A stretch of 64,000 nt of DNA from Cynocephalus volans (Eukaryota; Chordata; Mammalia; Dermoptera; Cynocephalidae): NCBI RefSeq assembly GCF_027409185.1, contig NC_084467.1, forward strand, positions 17,722,501 to 17,786,500, read 5' to 3'. Made by a program: the position numbers and the translations under genes. Positions 36,001-45,665 of this stretch are shown here, one piece after another. The notes below the pieces were generated by a model. The model worked only from the letters and a program-made list of their open reading frames with translations. It did not search any database and had not been told where the DNA came from. Positions within the stretch are counted from its first letter, which is position 1. Each line of letters opens with the position of its first letter.

Positions 36001-36329
36001 AACAGCAGTAGCAGCAACAAGTCCACACAAGAGCTTGGGGCATCGTGATTCTATTCCATCCGTGGACTCACTGGATCCCCATGACTATCCTGGGAGGTGG
36101 GCAGGGATCACTCTGCTCTCACATTTTAAGAACAGGAAACAAATCAGCCTCTGTGGGCTGAGGGGTAATGAGGGAAGGCTTCCTGGAGGAGAAAGGCTTT
36201 GACCCAAGCCTTGAAGGATGGGGAAATTTGGGTCCGGGCTGCCTCGATAGGTAATGAGCTGCCCATCACTGAAACGATGCATGGATGGAAGAGCCCTTGG
36301 CAGAGATGTTAAGGAGATTTAAGATTAGG
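30048..36329. other. Spacer between C1QC and C1QB
   Basis: - strand MIR at about 30048-30150, 31870-32040, 33030-33300, 34260-34470 and 34855-35100; + strand MIR at about 32720-32800, 33920-34080, 35290-35490 and 35830-35990; L2 tails at about 30700-30790, 31000-31110, 32560-32715 and 35600-35710; a CA run at 31126-31165 and a G run at 31560-31569. The untranslated first exon of C1QB may lie here or at 37.0-37.4 kb but could not be fixed. Confidence 0.55.
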
Positions 36330-37030
36330 TTGAAGGTTCCTCAAAAAGTTAAACATAGAATTATCATAAGACTAGTAATGACACTCCTAGGTATATACTT
36401 AAAAGAATTAAAAACAGGTACTCAGATCGTTATGCAAGAATGTTCATAGCAGCACTACTCACAATAGTCAAAAGGTGGAAACTTCCCAAATGTCCATCAA
36501 CTGTTGAATGGATATACAAATTGTGCTGTATCCATACAATGGAATATTATTCAGCCAGAAAATGAATGAAGTACTGATGCACGCTACAACATGGATGAAC
36601 CTTGAAAACATTACGCTAAATGAAACGTAAGACACAAAAGGACATTTATTGTAATACTTCATTTATGTGAAATATGCAGAATAGATAAATCCATAGAAAC
36701 AGGAAGCAGATTAGTGGTTGTCAGGGACTGGGGGGCAGAGGGATTGAGGAGAAATTGCTTAATGAGTATAGGGATTTATTTTGAGATGATGAAAATATTT
36801 TGGAAGTGAAAAAAGGTGGTGGATGCACAACACTGTGAGTGTATTAAAAGCCACTAAAATGTTTACTTTAAACTGGTTAATTTTAGGGCTGACCGGTTAG
36901 CTCAGTTGGTTAGAGTTCAGTGTTACAACGCCAAGGTCAAGGGTTTGGATCCCTGTACTAGCCAGCCATCTAATTAACTAATTAATTAATTAACTGGTTA
37001 ATTTTACATCATGTTAATGTTGCCTCAATT
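36330..37030 (+). repeat. L1M-type LINE 3' end with a nested SINE
   Basis: Typical L1ME 3' text: CACTCCTAGGTATATACTTA, ATGTCCATCAACTGTTGAATGG, CAATGGAATATTATTCAGCC, CTACAACATGGATGAACCTT. It is interrupted at 36886-36991 by a colugo-type SINE with a 15-bp target-site duplication and resumes afterwards to an A-rich end near 37045. Confidence 0.85.
36886..36991 (+). mobile_element. tRNA-Ile-derived SINE (CYN-like), monomer
   Basis: GACCGGTTAGCTCAGTTGG matches a tRNA-Ile 5' end with A box, followed by GGTTTGGATCCC as B box, ending in an ATTA-rich tail. The target-site duplication AACTGGTTAATTTTA is present at 36871-36885 and 36992-37006. It is inserted into an older L1. Confidence 0.85.
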
Positions 37031-37439
37031 TAAAAAAAAATAAAAAGGAACAGGCTAAGGGATGGACTAGATGAACCGTAAGGCCCTTTCATTCTAAGAA
37101 TGAATGCCAAGGGGCGCTAGCCCTGCTGATCAGCTCAAGTCAGCCCATGGGCTTCTTCCTGGTTCTCTGGAATAAGAAGGGGCCAGCACCACCCTTGCAC
37201 CTGAATGGAGCTCTTGGAATAACCTGAGAATATTCTGCCAGCAGAGATGGCTTTGGATGCTGGCAGGAACACTGGCTCCATTCCTTCCTGTGTGACCCTG
37301 GGCAAGTGACTTGGCCTCCCTGAACCTGTGCCCTCTTTGGTGTAGAAGTCATAGTTTCTACCATGGAGGGATGCTCTAAGGATGCAGAGTGGCCCGCTGC
37401 ATAAACAGCACAGGCACCCTGAATTCAGAAGCTCTCATG

Positions 37440-37946
37440 AATGCAAACACTTGGAATAAAATCCAAAACTCGCATCAGCCCCTGCCTACCTCTCCAGCGT
37501 CACCTCCTGTCACTCCGACCCCCTGCTCCCCTCTGGCCACACTAGCCTCCCTGCTGATCCTCAACATCCCAACCTCTGGGCCTCCCCCCACTGTTCTTCC
37601 TCCTGGAACATTCTTGCCCCAGCCCTTTCTGAAACTTCAGGTCTCAACCTAAACATCACTTCTCAGTGGGACCTCGCCAGGGGAGAAGACTTTCCTGGTG
37701 GGAGTACTTCCTTCACAAAACTAGTCACCTCCCACCCCCAGCCCAGTTACTCTCCCTTCAGGAACCCTTTTCTTTCTTTCAGAGCCTCAACCACGGTCTA
37801 TAACAATTCTACTTACTTGCATGTTGACCTGTTTCCCCCTGAGGGGCACAGAACCATGAGGGCAGGGACCACATTTGTCTTGTACATCACTGTATCCCCA
37901 GCACCTAGTACAGAGTCTGAACAATAGGAGACAACTAGTGAACACA
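37440..37946 (+). repeat. L2 LINE 3' end
   Basis: Contains the characteristic order of L2 3' text: CCTCCTGGAACATTCTTGCCCC, later GAGGGCAGGGACCACATTTG, then CCCAGCACCTAGTACAGAGTC. The element runs straight into the GGAT array. Confidence 0.7.
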
Positions 37947-38497
37947 TGAATAGATGGATGGATGGATGGATGGATGGATGGATGAATAAATGGATGGATG
38001 GATGGATGGATAAATGATGGATGGATGGATGGATGGATGGATAAATGGATGGATGGATGGATGGATAAATGGATGGATGGATGGATGGATAGATGGATGG
38101 ATGGATAGATGGATGGATGGATAAATGGATGGATGGATGGATGGATGGACGGATGGATGGATAAATGGATGGATGGATGGATGGATGGATGGATGGATGG
38201 ATGGATGGATGGATGGATAAATGGATGGATGGATTGATGGATGGATGGATGGATGGATGGATGGATGGATGGATGGATGGATGGGTGGATGGATAAATAG
38301 ATGGGTGGATGGGTGGGTGGATAGATGGATAGATGGATGGATGGATGGATGGATGGATGGATGGATGGATAAATGGATGGATGGATGGATGGACGGGTGG
38401 ATGGATGGGTGGATGGATGGGTGGATGGATGGATAAATGGATGGGTGGATAATGGATGGATGGATGGATGAACGGATGGATGGATGGATGGATGGAG
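37947..38497 (+). repeat. (GGAT)n tetranucleotide array, about 550 bp
   Basis: Near-continuous ATGG/GGAT units with scattered variants (TAAA, TAGA, GGGT, GGAC). It starts directly at the 3' end of an L2 element, whose tail normally carries TGAA repeats, so the array probably grew from that tail. It lies in the 5' intron or promoter side of C1QB and ends about 48 bp before the acceptor at 38545. Both strands are open in several frames purely because of the repeat. Confidence 0.97.
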
Positions 38498-38545
38498 GAA
38501 AGGAGTCACCATGGTAGTAACCTCCCACATCTTCTCCCCCGATAG

Positions 38546-38568
38546 GAGGCAGCTGAAAGAGTGTGGTG
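38546..38568 (+). promoter_or_regulatory. C1QB: C1QB leader segment of first coding exon, with its acceptor
   Basis: The acceptor CCCCCGATAG ends at 38545 and leaves a 23-nt leader before the ATG at 38569. The leader contains GTGGTG immediately before the ATG, where human reads ATGATG. The pyrimidine tract is short (TCTTCTCCCCC) and starts only about 30 bp after the end of the GGAT array. The upstream untranslated exon was not located. Confidence 0.6.
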
Positions 38569-40529
38569 ATGAAGACACCGTGGGGCAATGTCCCAGTGCT
38601 GCTTCAGCTGCTGCTCCTGGGTCTACTTGATGTGCCCCAGGCTGAGAGTTCCTGCTCTTGTACCCTGGGCATCCCTGGCATTCCAGGCATCCCTGGAGCA
38701 CCTGGCTCCGATGGCCAACCTGGAACCCCAGGAATAAAGGGAGAGAAAGGTACTGTGGGCTTTGGGGACACACTAGTGTCACTGATCAAGGCCCTTCCTC
38801 CTGCATCCCACCAAGTTACAGTTGCCTCCCTTAGAGATTGCAGAAGCACATGCAAATCCATCAACTTGTTGATAACTTTGCCAGGAGGAAATTCTGATTC
38901 CCATTTTCCAAACAGCAAAACTGATGTCTAGAAAGGCTACTGACTTACTCAAGCTAGCCCAGTAAATGTTGAGGCTGAGATCAGACCATGGAATCTCTTA
39001 CCACTAAATCCAGGTAGCGAGAGCATGGCTGGAGTCACACAGTCCTGGATTTGCATTTATCTCCAGGGTAAGTGGCTTCACCTCTGAATGGCTACTTCCT
39101 CACCGGTAAGATGGGGACAATGATTCTTTTATGGAGTTGTCATGGGGTTCAGATGAGACTCTCCACCATGAAAAACCCTCTGTAGAATGTAATTTATTTG
39201 TTCATTGAGCCTATGGTATGGAACCACACTCTGTGCTGGCCACTCTGCTCATGTAATCCCATGTAATCCTCACAATCCCACAAAATATCATCATCCCCAT
39301 TTTACAGATGAGGAAGCTGAGCCTCAGAGAATGTGACTCAGTCAAGATGACACAACTAACAGTGGCAGATGTGACATGAGAAGCACCTCTGTCTGCCCCA
39401 GAGCCCACGTTCTCAGGCACTGTACCCTGCCACTCTACTGGAAAATAGAATCAAACCCCAGCTCTGTCTTACGTTGTTTTGTGCCAAAACAAAGGGTAGT
39501 GGCTTCTTGGAGTGGTCGAGTGAGAAGAATTCTAAAGGCCACTTCCCAGTGCAGCAAGAACAAATGCTGTGATTGATTAAGGATGTCTGCTGTGGGTGAG
39601 AGAGTGCAGAGGGAAGCACATGTGCCAAGAATTCATCATCCCTGCTTTAGGCTTAAAGCAGGAACAGGTGCCAGTGAAAGCTGTGAGGAGGGCAGGACCA
39701 GCACCCTCCTCAGGGAGGTGCCACTCCCCTCCCCCCGAGCATCCGTACCCACTACTGCCAAGCATATCATAGACACAGAAAGCTGGGCTAGAAGGAGATT
39801 CAGGGGCCCTCTCTGACACCCCCACATCTTTTTTACAGATGGAGGCTGAGGCCCAGAGAGGGGCAGGCACCTTCCCTGGGTCCCAGCCTAGGGCTCCTTC
39901 CTTTGGTCTCAGTGACCTCTGGTCTTCTCATTTCTCTTGTCTCTGCTTTTCCAGGACTTCCAGGGCTAGCTGGAGACCACGGTGAGTTTGGACAGAAGGG
40001 GGACCCAGGGATTCCTGGGAATCCAGGAAAAGTTGGCCCCAAAGGTCCCAGTGGCCCTAAAGGTACCCCAGGGCCCACGGGAACCCCTGGGCCCAAGGGT
40101 GAATCAGGAGACTACAAAGCCACGCAGAAAATAGCCTTCTCTGCCACCAGGACCATGCTCAGTTCCCTGAGACAGAACCAGACCATCCGCTTCGACCGTG
40201 TAATCACCAACGTGAACAACAACTATGAGCCTCGCAGCGGCAAGTTCAACTGCAAGGTGTCCGGCCTCTACTACTTCACCTACCACGCCAGCTCTCGAGG
40301 GAACCTGTGTGTGAATCTCATCCGCAGCCAGGAGCAACCACAGAAGGTGGTCACCTTCTGCGACTACGCCCACAATACCTTCCAGGTCACCACGGGTGGC
40401 GTGGTCCTCAAGCTGAACCAGGGGGAGAGCGTCTACCTGCAGGCCACTGACAAGAACTCCCTGCTGGGCATCGAGAGTGCCAACAGCATCTTCTCTGGGT
40501 TCCTGCTCTTCCCGGATGTGGAGGTGTGA
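38569..40529 (+). CDS. C1QB: Complement C1q subcomponent B chain, two coding exons
   Basis: Coding exons are 38569-38749 and 39955-40529, 756 nt including TGA, 251 residues. Two in-frame GTG codons precede the ATG where human has two further Met codons, so translation should start at 38569 (G at -3). The donor GTACTG at 38750 is weaker than those of the sister genes; the acceptor CCAG ends at 39954; the phase-1 intron splits Gly61. Residues 1-25 form the signal peptide. Cys29 is the expected A-B interchain Cys, and an additional Cys31 follows. Gly-X-Y repeats run from about 34 to 112 and include Lys86 (human Lys B61, the C1r/C1s site). The gC1q head is about 115-251 and keeps Arg139 (B114), Arg154 (B129) and the calcium-site pair Asp197-Tyr198 (B172-B173). 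It carries one sequon, Asn135-Gln-Thr. Arg142 and Gln188 replace human His B117 and Arg B163. Confidence 0.98.
38750..39954 (+). other. C1QB: C1QB intron between the two coding exons
   Basis: A 1205-bp GT-AG, phase-1 intron. It contains a + strand MIR at about 39000-39195, a - strand MIR at about 39200-39410, and a further partial - strand MIR core at about 39825-39880 (TTTTACAGATGGAGGCTGAGG). The acceptor has a strong pyrimidine tract. Nothing else is recognised. Confidence 0.8.
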
Positions 40530-40654
40530 CCATGGAGCTGATCCATGTCCACCCCACATCTCCCCTATCAGCAATGCTCACTTTACCCCCAACACCACGC
40601 TTGCTGGTCAAAGCACACAGTAGAGCTCTGTGAATACTGCTGAATGAATGAGTA

Positions 40655-40660
40655 AATAAA
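40655..40660 (+). terminator. C1QB: C1QB polyadenylation signal
   Basis: AATAAA lies 126 bp after the stop. The surrounding text (CACACAGTAGAGCTCTGTGAA, then TGAATGAATGAGTAAATAAA) looks like the 3' tail of an L2 element, so the signal may be repeat-derived. A second L2 tail follows at about 40670-40790. Confidence 0.65.
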
Positions 40661-41159
40661 CTCTTCAAGGCCAAGGGACAGTGGTCTAATTCAACTCTGT
40701 GTCCCAGCACCTGGCACATAGTAGGTGCACAGAATTGCTGGTGGAATGAATGACTGAGCAATGAATGAACGAATGAATGAATGAATGACCCCCATCTAAT
40801 TGGAAGTGGCTGGAAGGCCAGCCTCTGTCTGTGTCCTGCTCTGTGCCAGCCACACAGTGGGAGGCAGGGATGGGAACACCCACTATGCACCAAGTACTGG
40901 GCTAGACCCTGTCCTCATATTCTCATGAATCTTCACATTCCTCCTTGGAGATAGGATGCGTCGTGCCCTGTTACAGAGGAGGAAACCGAGGATCAGAGGG
41001 ATGAGGGGATTGTCCACAATCCCACAGCAGAGCTGTGATTCAAGGGCAGGTCTTCCCACCAATGTCCTGAGACCTCTTTTAAGGCAACATGCTGGGCCAG
41101 CCCCTGAAGGGGCTTTGCACTTGTAACTTCTTATTACCCCCACCAAGGGATCAAGGGGT

Positions 41160-41715
41160 CCTCCTCCAAAGTCTTGGGACAGTAATCTTCTCCTTTAGAT
41201 TCTCCCTACATGCCCTCTCTTCCAAAATCTTCCCAGCCTAGCACAAGCTCAGTCATCCAGTTAGAACAAATGTCAGTCCTCTGCTCAATAACCTTCAGTG
41301 GCTCCCCACTGCCCACTGGATATAGTCCCAGCCCATGAGCCTGGCTTTCCAGCCTCACTCCACTGGGGCTTTCTCTCTCCTAAACAAGCCCATGCTTTCC
41401 TACCCCAGTGTCCTTTCTTTCACTGTTCCCCACCTAGAAGCCTTCCACTCTGCCTATCTAGCCATCCTTTAAAACCTCATTCAAGCTACACCTCCTCCCT
41501 GAAGCTGGACCATTTCAGCCCTCCAACCGCTCACTCCTCTGTCCTCCTCTAGCCCCATCTCTCACTTGTTCAGCTCTGAGCATGCACAGCCTGCATCAGC
41601 TTTGCACTCACACCCACCCTATCTCCCCAGGAAGGCTGTGAGCTCCTTAACCCGCTCATCTCTGAACCCCCACAGAGCCCAAGATGAACACTGGCCACTC
41701 AATAAAGACTCTGCC
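41160..41715 (+). repeat. L2 LINE 3' region downstream of C1QB
   Basis: CAATAACCTTCAGTGGCTCC, CTTCTTTCACTGTTCCCC, CTACACCTCCTCCCTGAAGC, AAGGCTGTGAGCTCCTTAAC and a CTCAATAAA end follow the L2 consensus order. Confidence 0.75.
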
Positions 41716-42807
41716 TAATTGGCTGAGACCACAGGAATAGGACCCCATGGGAGTCCAGCCTTGGGCCTGTTCTCCTCAGCCCCTCCTACTAGCCCCACCC
41801 CATCAAGACCCTCAACCAGTCCTGACCTGAGGTGGGAGGGATTTAAGGCATTCCCGCCTTTCTCATAGGGCCACAGCCCCAGTCTGGCCTTCTGTTTGGC
41901 TGGCCCATCTCTCAGGACTCCATTCATTGGAAGCAGCTTCTACCCTATCTCCTGGGCCTCAGGTCTGGCCCTGGTGACCAGCTCCAACCTCAGACTCTCC
42001 AACCGAGACCTTGAATCTTTTCTTCAGGGGCTGGACCTTCTTTCTGCTGCTCAACCCTTTCAATACAAACTTCTGCCTGGCCATTGAGTCTAGTAAGAAT
42101 AGTTAACATAGTAATAACCACACCATGACTGAGTTACTGTGCATCTAGTGCTTTATGTACATTAGCTCATCTAATCCCCAACACAACCCCTAGGAAGTAT
42201 GTAGTATTATCCTCTTCTTACAGACAAGGGATCTGAGGCTCAGAAAGGGCGAGCAATTTGCCCAGGGTCACACTGCTGACAGGTATACAGCTGGGACTGG
42301 AGCCTGCTTCTGTCTGTCTCAAAGTTCTTGCTAAACCTGTAGACTTAGTACCTCCTTGCCACCCACATCTGTTGGAATCCCTTCTGCAGCCTCCTCCACA
42401 GTCCCCTGGCCTTTCACCTGAACCCATCAGACCTCAGGAGTGAGTGTTCTTGAGCCTCTGCAGTTGGGTCCCATCTATGCAGGATTACACCTCACCCTAA
42501 GGGCAGATTTGGCTGCTGGTGTCCAACATGTGCAGGGCACCCCATCTTGCTGCAAGGACAAGACAAAGCTGGCCATAGCCAAGAAGTCAGAGCTGCACAC
42601 TGATGCCTGCTTGTTTCAGGAGCTACTATTAAGTGCCTGGCTCTGCTGCAGGACCAACACTCCTTTGACCCTTGACCCATACACCCTGACCATGCCTCCT
42701 TTCCTCTACCAGACCCCCCTGTCAGGACACTCATACCAGTGCCCTCCTGTCTGCCAGAAATCCAGGGCTCTGTGTGTTCAGCCATGGCCGTTACAGACAG
42801 ACATCCC

Positions 42808-42925
42808 CTTGCTTTTTTTTTTTTTTTTTTTTTTTCGGTGCAGCTGGCCGGTACAGAGATCTGAACCCTTGACCTTGATGTTATAAAACAGCACTCTAAC
42901 CAACTAAGCCAACTGGCCAACCCCC
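42808..42925 (-). mobile_element. tRNA-Ile-derived SINE (CYN-like), reverse orientation
   Basis: A 24-base T run (the A tail on the minus strand) is followed by the reverse complement of a tRNA-Ile body: GATCTGAACCCTTGACCTTG and AACCAACTAAGCCAACTGGCC. It interrupts otherwise unremarkable intergenic DNA. Confidence 0.8.
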
Positions 42926-43604
42926 AATCCCTTGCTTTACGCAAACATCAATATATCCAAACTCTTTACCTTTATTGTGGTTCTTTTCCAACCAGTGGGG
43001 AGGGCTCACCCCTCCAGTTCTCCGGGAGAAGAGTGAGGTTTCATCAAAGCCTGGGAGTCCAGAGGTGACCTCAGATGTGACCCTTGACCTTGTGCACCAC
43101 ATTGACCCTGATTGCCAGCCCTCAACTTGCCAGAGCCCTTTTGTTTGCAAGTGACAGAATCCCCTTCAAAGCATCTTAGCAGAAAAGAAGGGACTTACTT
43201 ATGAGGAGTGTCCGGGAGCAGGTGGGACAGCCCAGTCTCAGTGAATGGACAGCCAGGACCCAAACAGGGATGACCCCAGACTGGGCTGCCATGTCTCCCT
43301 CTGAGACTTCTCTTCTCTGGGCCTCTCTCTGCAGACTGGCCCTCTCCACTGTTAGAGCAAGTGGATATCCCCAAAGGATGGCTTGACCCGCAGTTATTCC
43401 CTATCCCTCATGGAAGCAACACAGAGTCTAACATCTTCAGTTCCCAATTCCCCCAGCAGGGGAGATCTGACTGGCGCAGCCTGGAACAAGGGTACTCCTG
43501 GCCCAGTCAGCTGAAGCCAAGGAGGGACAGGGCTGTGACAACAGCAGCTCATGGTTAGTGAGCTAAACTCCTGGCAAGCATTCTGTCCTCTGACAGTCAC
43601 CACA

Positions 43605-43730
43605 ACCCAGGGGTCCTCAAACTTGAGCGAGCATCAGAATCACCTAGAACTTGCATTTCCTGACAGTTCCCGTATGCTGCGGCTGCCACTGCTGCTTTAA
43701 AGACCACACTTGAAGAACCACTGCTCTGCT
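43605..43730. mobile_element. Short hAT (MER-type) fragment
   Basis: GGGGTCCTCAAACTTGAGCG and CATCAGAATCACCTAGAAC at one end and GAAGAACCACTGCTCTGC at the other resemble the ends of MER3-type elements, with the middle shortened. Similar but weaker pieces are at about 45870-46010, 46470-46590, 47230-47330 and 13230-13380. Confidence 0.5.
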
Positions 43731-44454
43731 CCTCCTGCTCCCACTCTATAGTGAAGCGTTCCGAGACTCAGGGAGGGGCTGTTACTCGCCCATGTCACAC
43801 AGCGGATCCAGGATTCAGATCCAGGTCTATTCAGTCCAAGTGCTGAAAGTCTGTGCACTATTGCCCAGACTACAGGGGCCAGTCCCGGGGGCAGAGGCAG
43901 TTCTCAGGCCCTAGCAATGGCTGCCACCTCCTGAACACCACACCGAATCCTGGCTTCTCTACCTTCACGCCCAGTTGATCCTGACCAGCATGTTCCTCCC
44001 AGTGACCCACAATGCTGTGAGCCAGTTAAGAAGAGGGAAGGAGGGTAAAGGGCAAAGAATGAAGGCGGAGACTTAATAAGTAATAATAACAAACAGCTCA
44101 CACGGTGCAAGGTACTTCAATACTTCATGTTAACCCTTGTGACCTTTACAATTATGCTCCCCTTTTGCAGATAGGAACACTGAGACACAGAGCAGTTAAG
44201 TGACTTACACAACTAGTAAGTACTAGAACCTGGATCAGCACCAGGCAATTCAGCTCCAGGGTCGATGCTTCATTATGGCAGCCCCAAGGTGCTGTGCTGG
44301 GTGGCAGTTGAGGGCACTGGCTCTTGAGTCAGACCCAAGTTCAAATCCTGCCTGGGCTTCTTACCAGCTGTGTGGCTATGGTCAAGTGACCTGGTCTCCT
44401 GTTTTACCCTCTTACAAACAACGTGGTGACGATTCCTGGTACATATCCTTGATT

Positions 44455-44850
44455 TCTTTCTTTTAAATTTTTTATTATATATTGACAAATTATAGTTGTA
44501 TAGATTTACAGAGTACAAAGTGATGTTATGATTTCTGAACACAGTGTGGAATAATTACAGGAAGCTAATTACCCTATCCAATTACCCTATCCATCACCTC
44601 AAATATTTGACATTTTTTGTGATGAGAAAATTCAAGATTTACTCTCTTCATGATATTGAAAGGTACAGTCCTCAGTTATCAGCTATATTCATTCACCATG
44701 CTGTGCAATAGATCTAAAAAAAAAAAAAATCAAACTTTCCTTCTATCTACCTGGGGCTTTGTACCTTTCTAGTATCATCTCTCCATTCCCCCACCCCCTG
44801 GCCACTGGTGACCACCATTCTACTCTCTGTCCTGGATTCTTTTCTTAGAT
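44455..44850 (-). repeat. L1M LINE 3' UTR, reverse orientation
   Basis: GAGTACAAAGTGATGTTATG, CCTATCCATCACCTCAAATA and CTGGTGACCACCATTCTACT are the reverse complement of L1MA/MB 3' ends. The start is T-rich, as expected for the A tail on the minus strand. Confidence 0.8.
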
Positions 44851-45154
44851 TAAATTCTTAGAACTCGATCCCCTAGGTGAAAGGATGTGCAAACTTTGAA
44901 GGCTTTGAAATGTGTTTTCAAATGGAAGAACGGCTCTCAAGGCTGAACGTGCCAGGCCAGCTCCAGCCTCACTGCCACCAGGGGGGAGCAGACACCAGGA
45001 GAAGGACGGCTTGGAGCTGGGATGGGTGGTCAGGTGGGGCCGTGGGAGCTCATCCCCTCCCACTTCTCTTCTCCCCAGCCCTCCCTCCTCTCTGGTGGGC
45101 TATGAACTTCCCCGGTGGGGCTGAGCATCAGGTTGAAGACCCGAGTTCCTCTAC

Positions 45155-45338
45155 ACCAGTGTCCCCAAAGTGTTGTCCCAGCATCAGCATCACCTGGGAA
45201 CTTGTGAGAAATGCAAATTCTCTGGCTCTACCCCAGACTGGCTGAATCATAAAGTCTGGGGGAGGGGCCCAGCAATCTGTTTTAACAAGTTCTCCAGGAG
45301 ATTTCCACGCAGCTAAAGTTTGAGAATCACTGCTCTAG
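45155..45338 (+). mobile_element. MER3-like hAT DNA transposon
   Basis: CAGTGTCCCCAAAGTGTTG, GCATCAGCATCACCTGGGAA and the end AAAGTTTGAGAATCACTG match the MER3 layout. It is followed within a few bases by a second hAT element. Confidence 0.75.
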
Positions 45339-45340
45339 CC

Positions 45341-45665
45341 CGGGGGGTTGCCAAACTTTTTCTGTAAAGAACCAGATAGAAAATATTTCAGGTTTTGTGG
45401 GCCATACAGACTCTGTTGCAACAATTCCAACCCCTTTTTGTAATACAAAAACAGCCATAAACAATATATAAATAAATGAGTGTGGTGATGTTCCAATACA
45501 TCTTTAGGGATACTGAAATTAGAATTTTACATAATTTCCACGTGTCACAAAATATATTTTTTCCAGTCATTTAAAAATGTAAAAACCATTCTTAGCGAGC
45601 AGGCTGCACACAAGCAGGCTGTGGGCTAGATTTGGTCCACGGGCTGTAGTTTGCCACCTGTTCTT
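45341..45665 (+). mobile_element. MER20-like hAT DNA transposon
   Basis: Begins GGGGTTGCCAAACTTTTTCTG, contains GTGGGCCATACAGACTCTG and ends GGCTGTAGTTTGCCACCTG, as in MER20. The middle is longer than the usual consensus (about 320 bp versus about 220), so either a longer subfamily or an inner insertion is present. Confidence 0.8.

Noticed and set aside
36886-36991. Possible tRNA-Ile genes
   Set aside because: The tRNA-like bodies carry A-rich or AT-rich tails and target-site duplications and have disrupted stems; they are SINEs.
37787-38782. Long open frames across the GGAT array (331 residues on minus, others on both strands)
   Set aside because: The tetranucleotide repeat gives stop-free frames such as I-H-P-S or M-D-G-W by period alone; no gene structure or homology.
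39833-40096. Collagen-like frame on the minus strand opposite C1QB exon 2
   Set aside because: GGN and CCN codons are complementary, so Gly-Pro-rich coding DNA always reads as Gly-Pro-rich on the other strand. The same holds opposite C1QC (28446-28751, 26040-26200) and C1QA.
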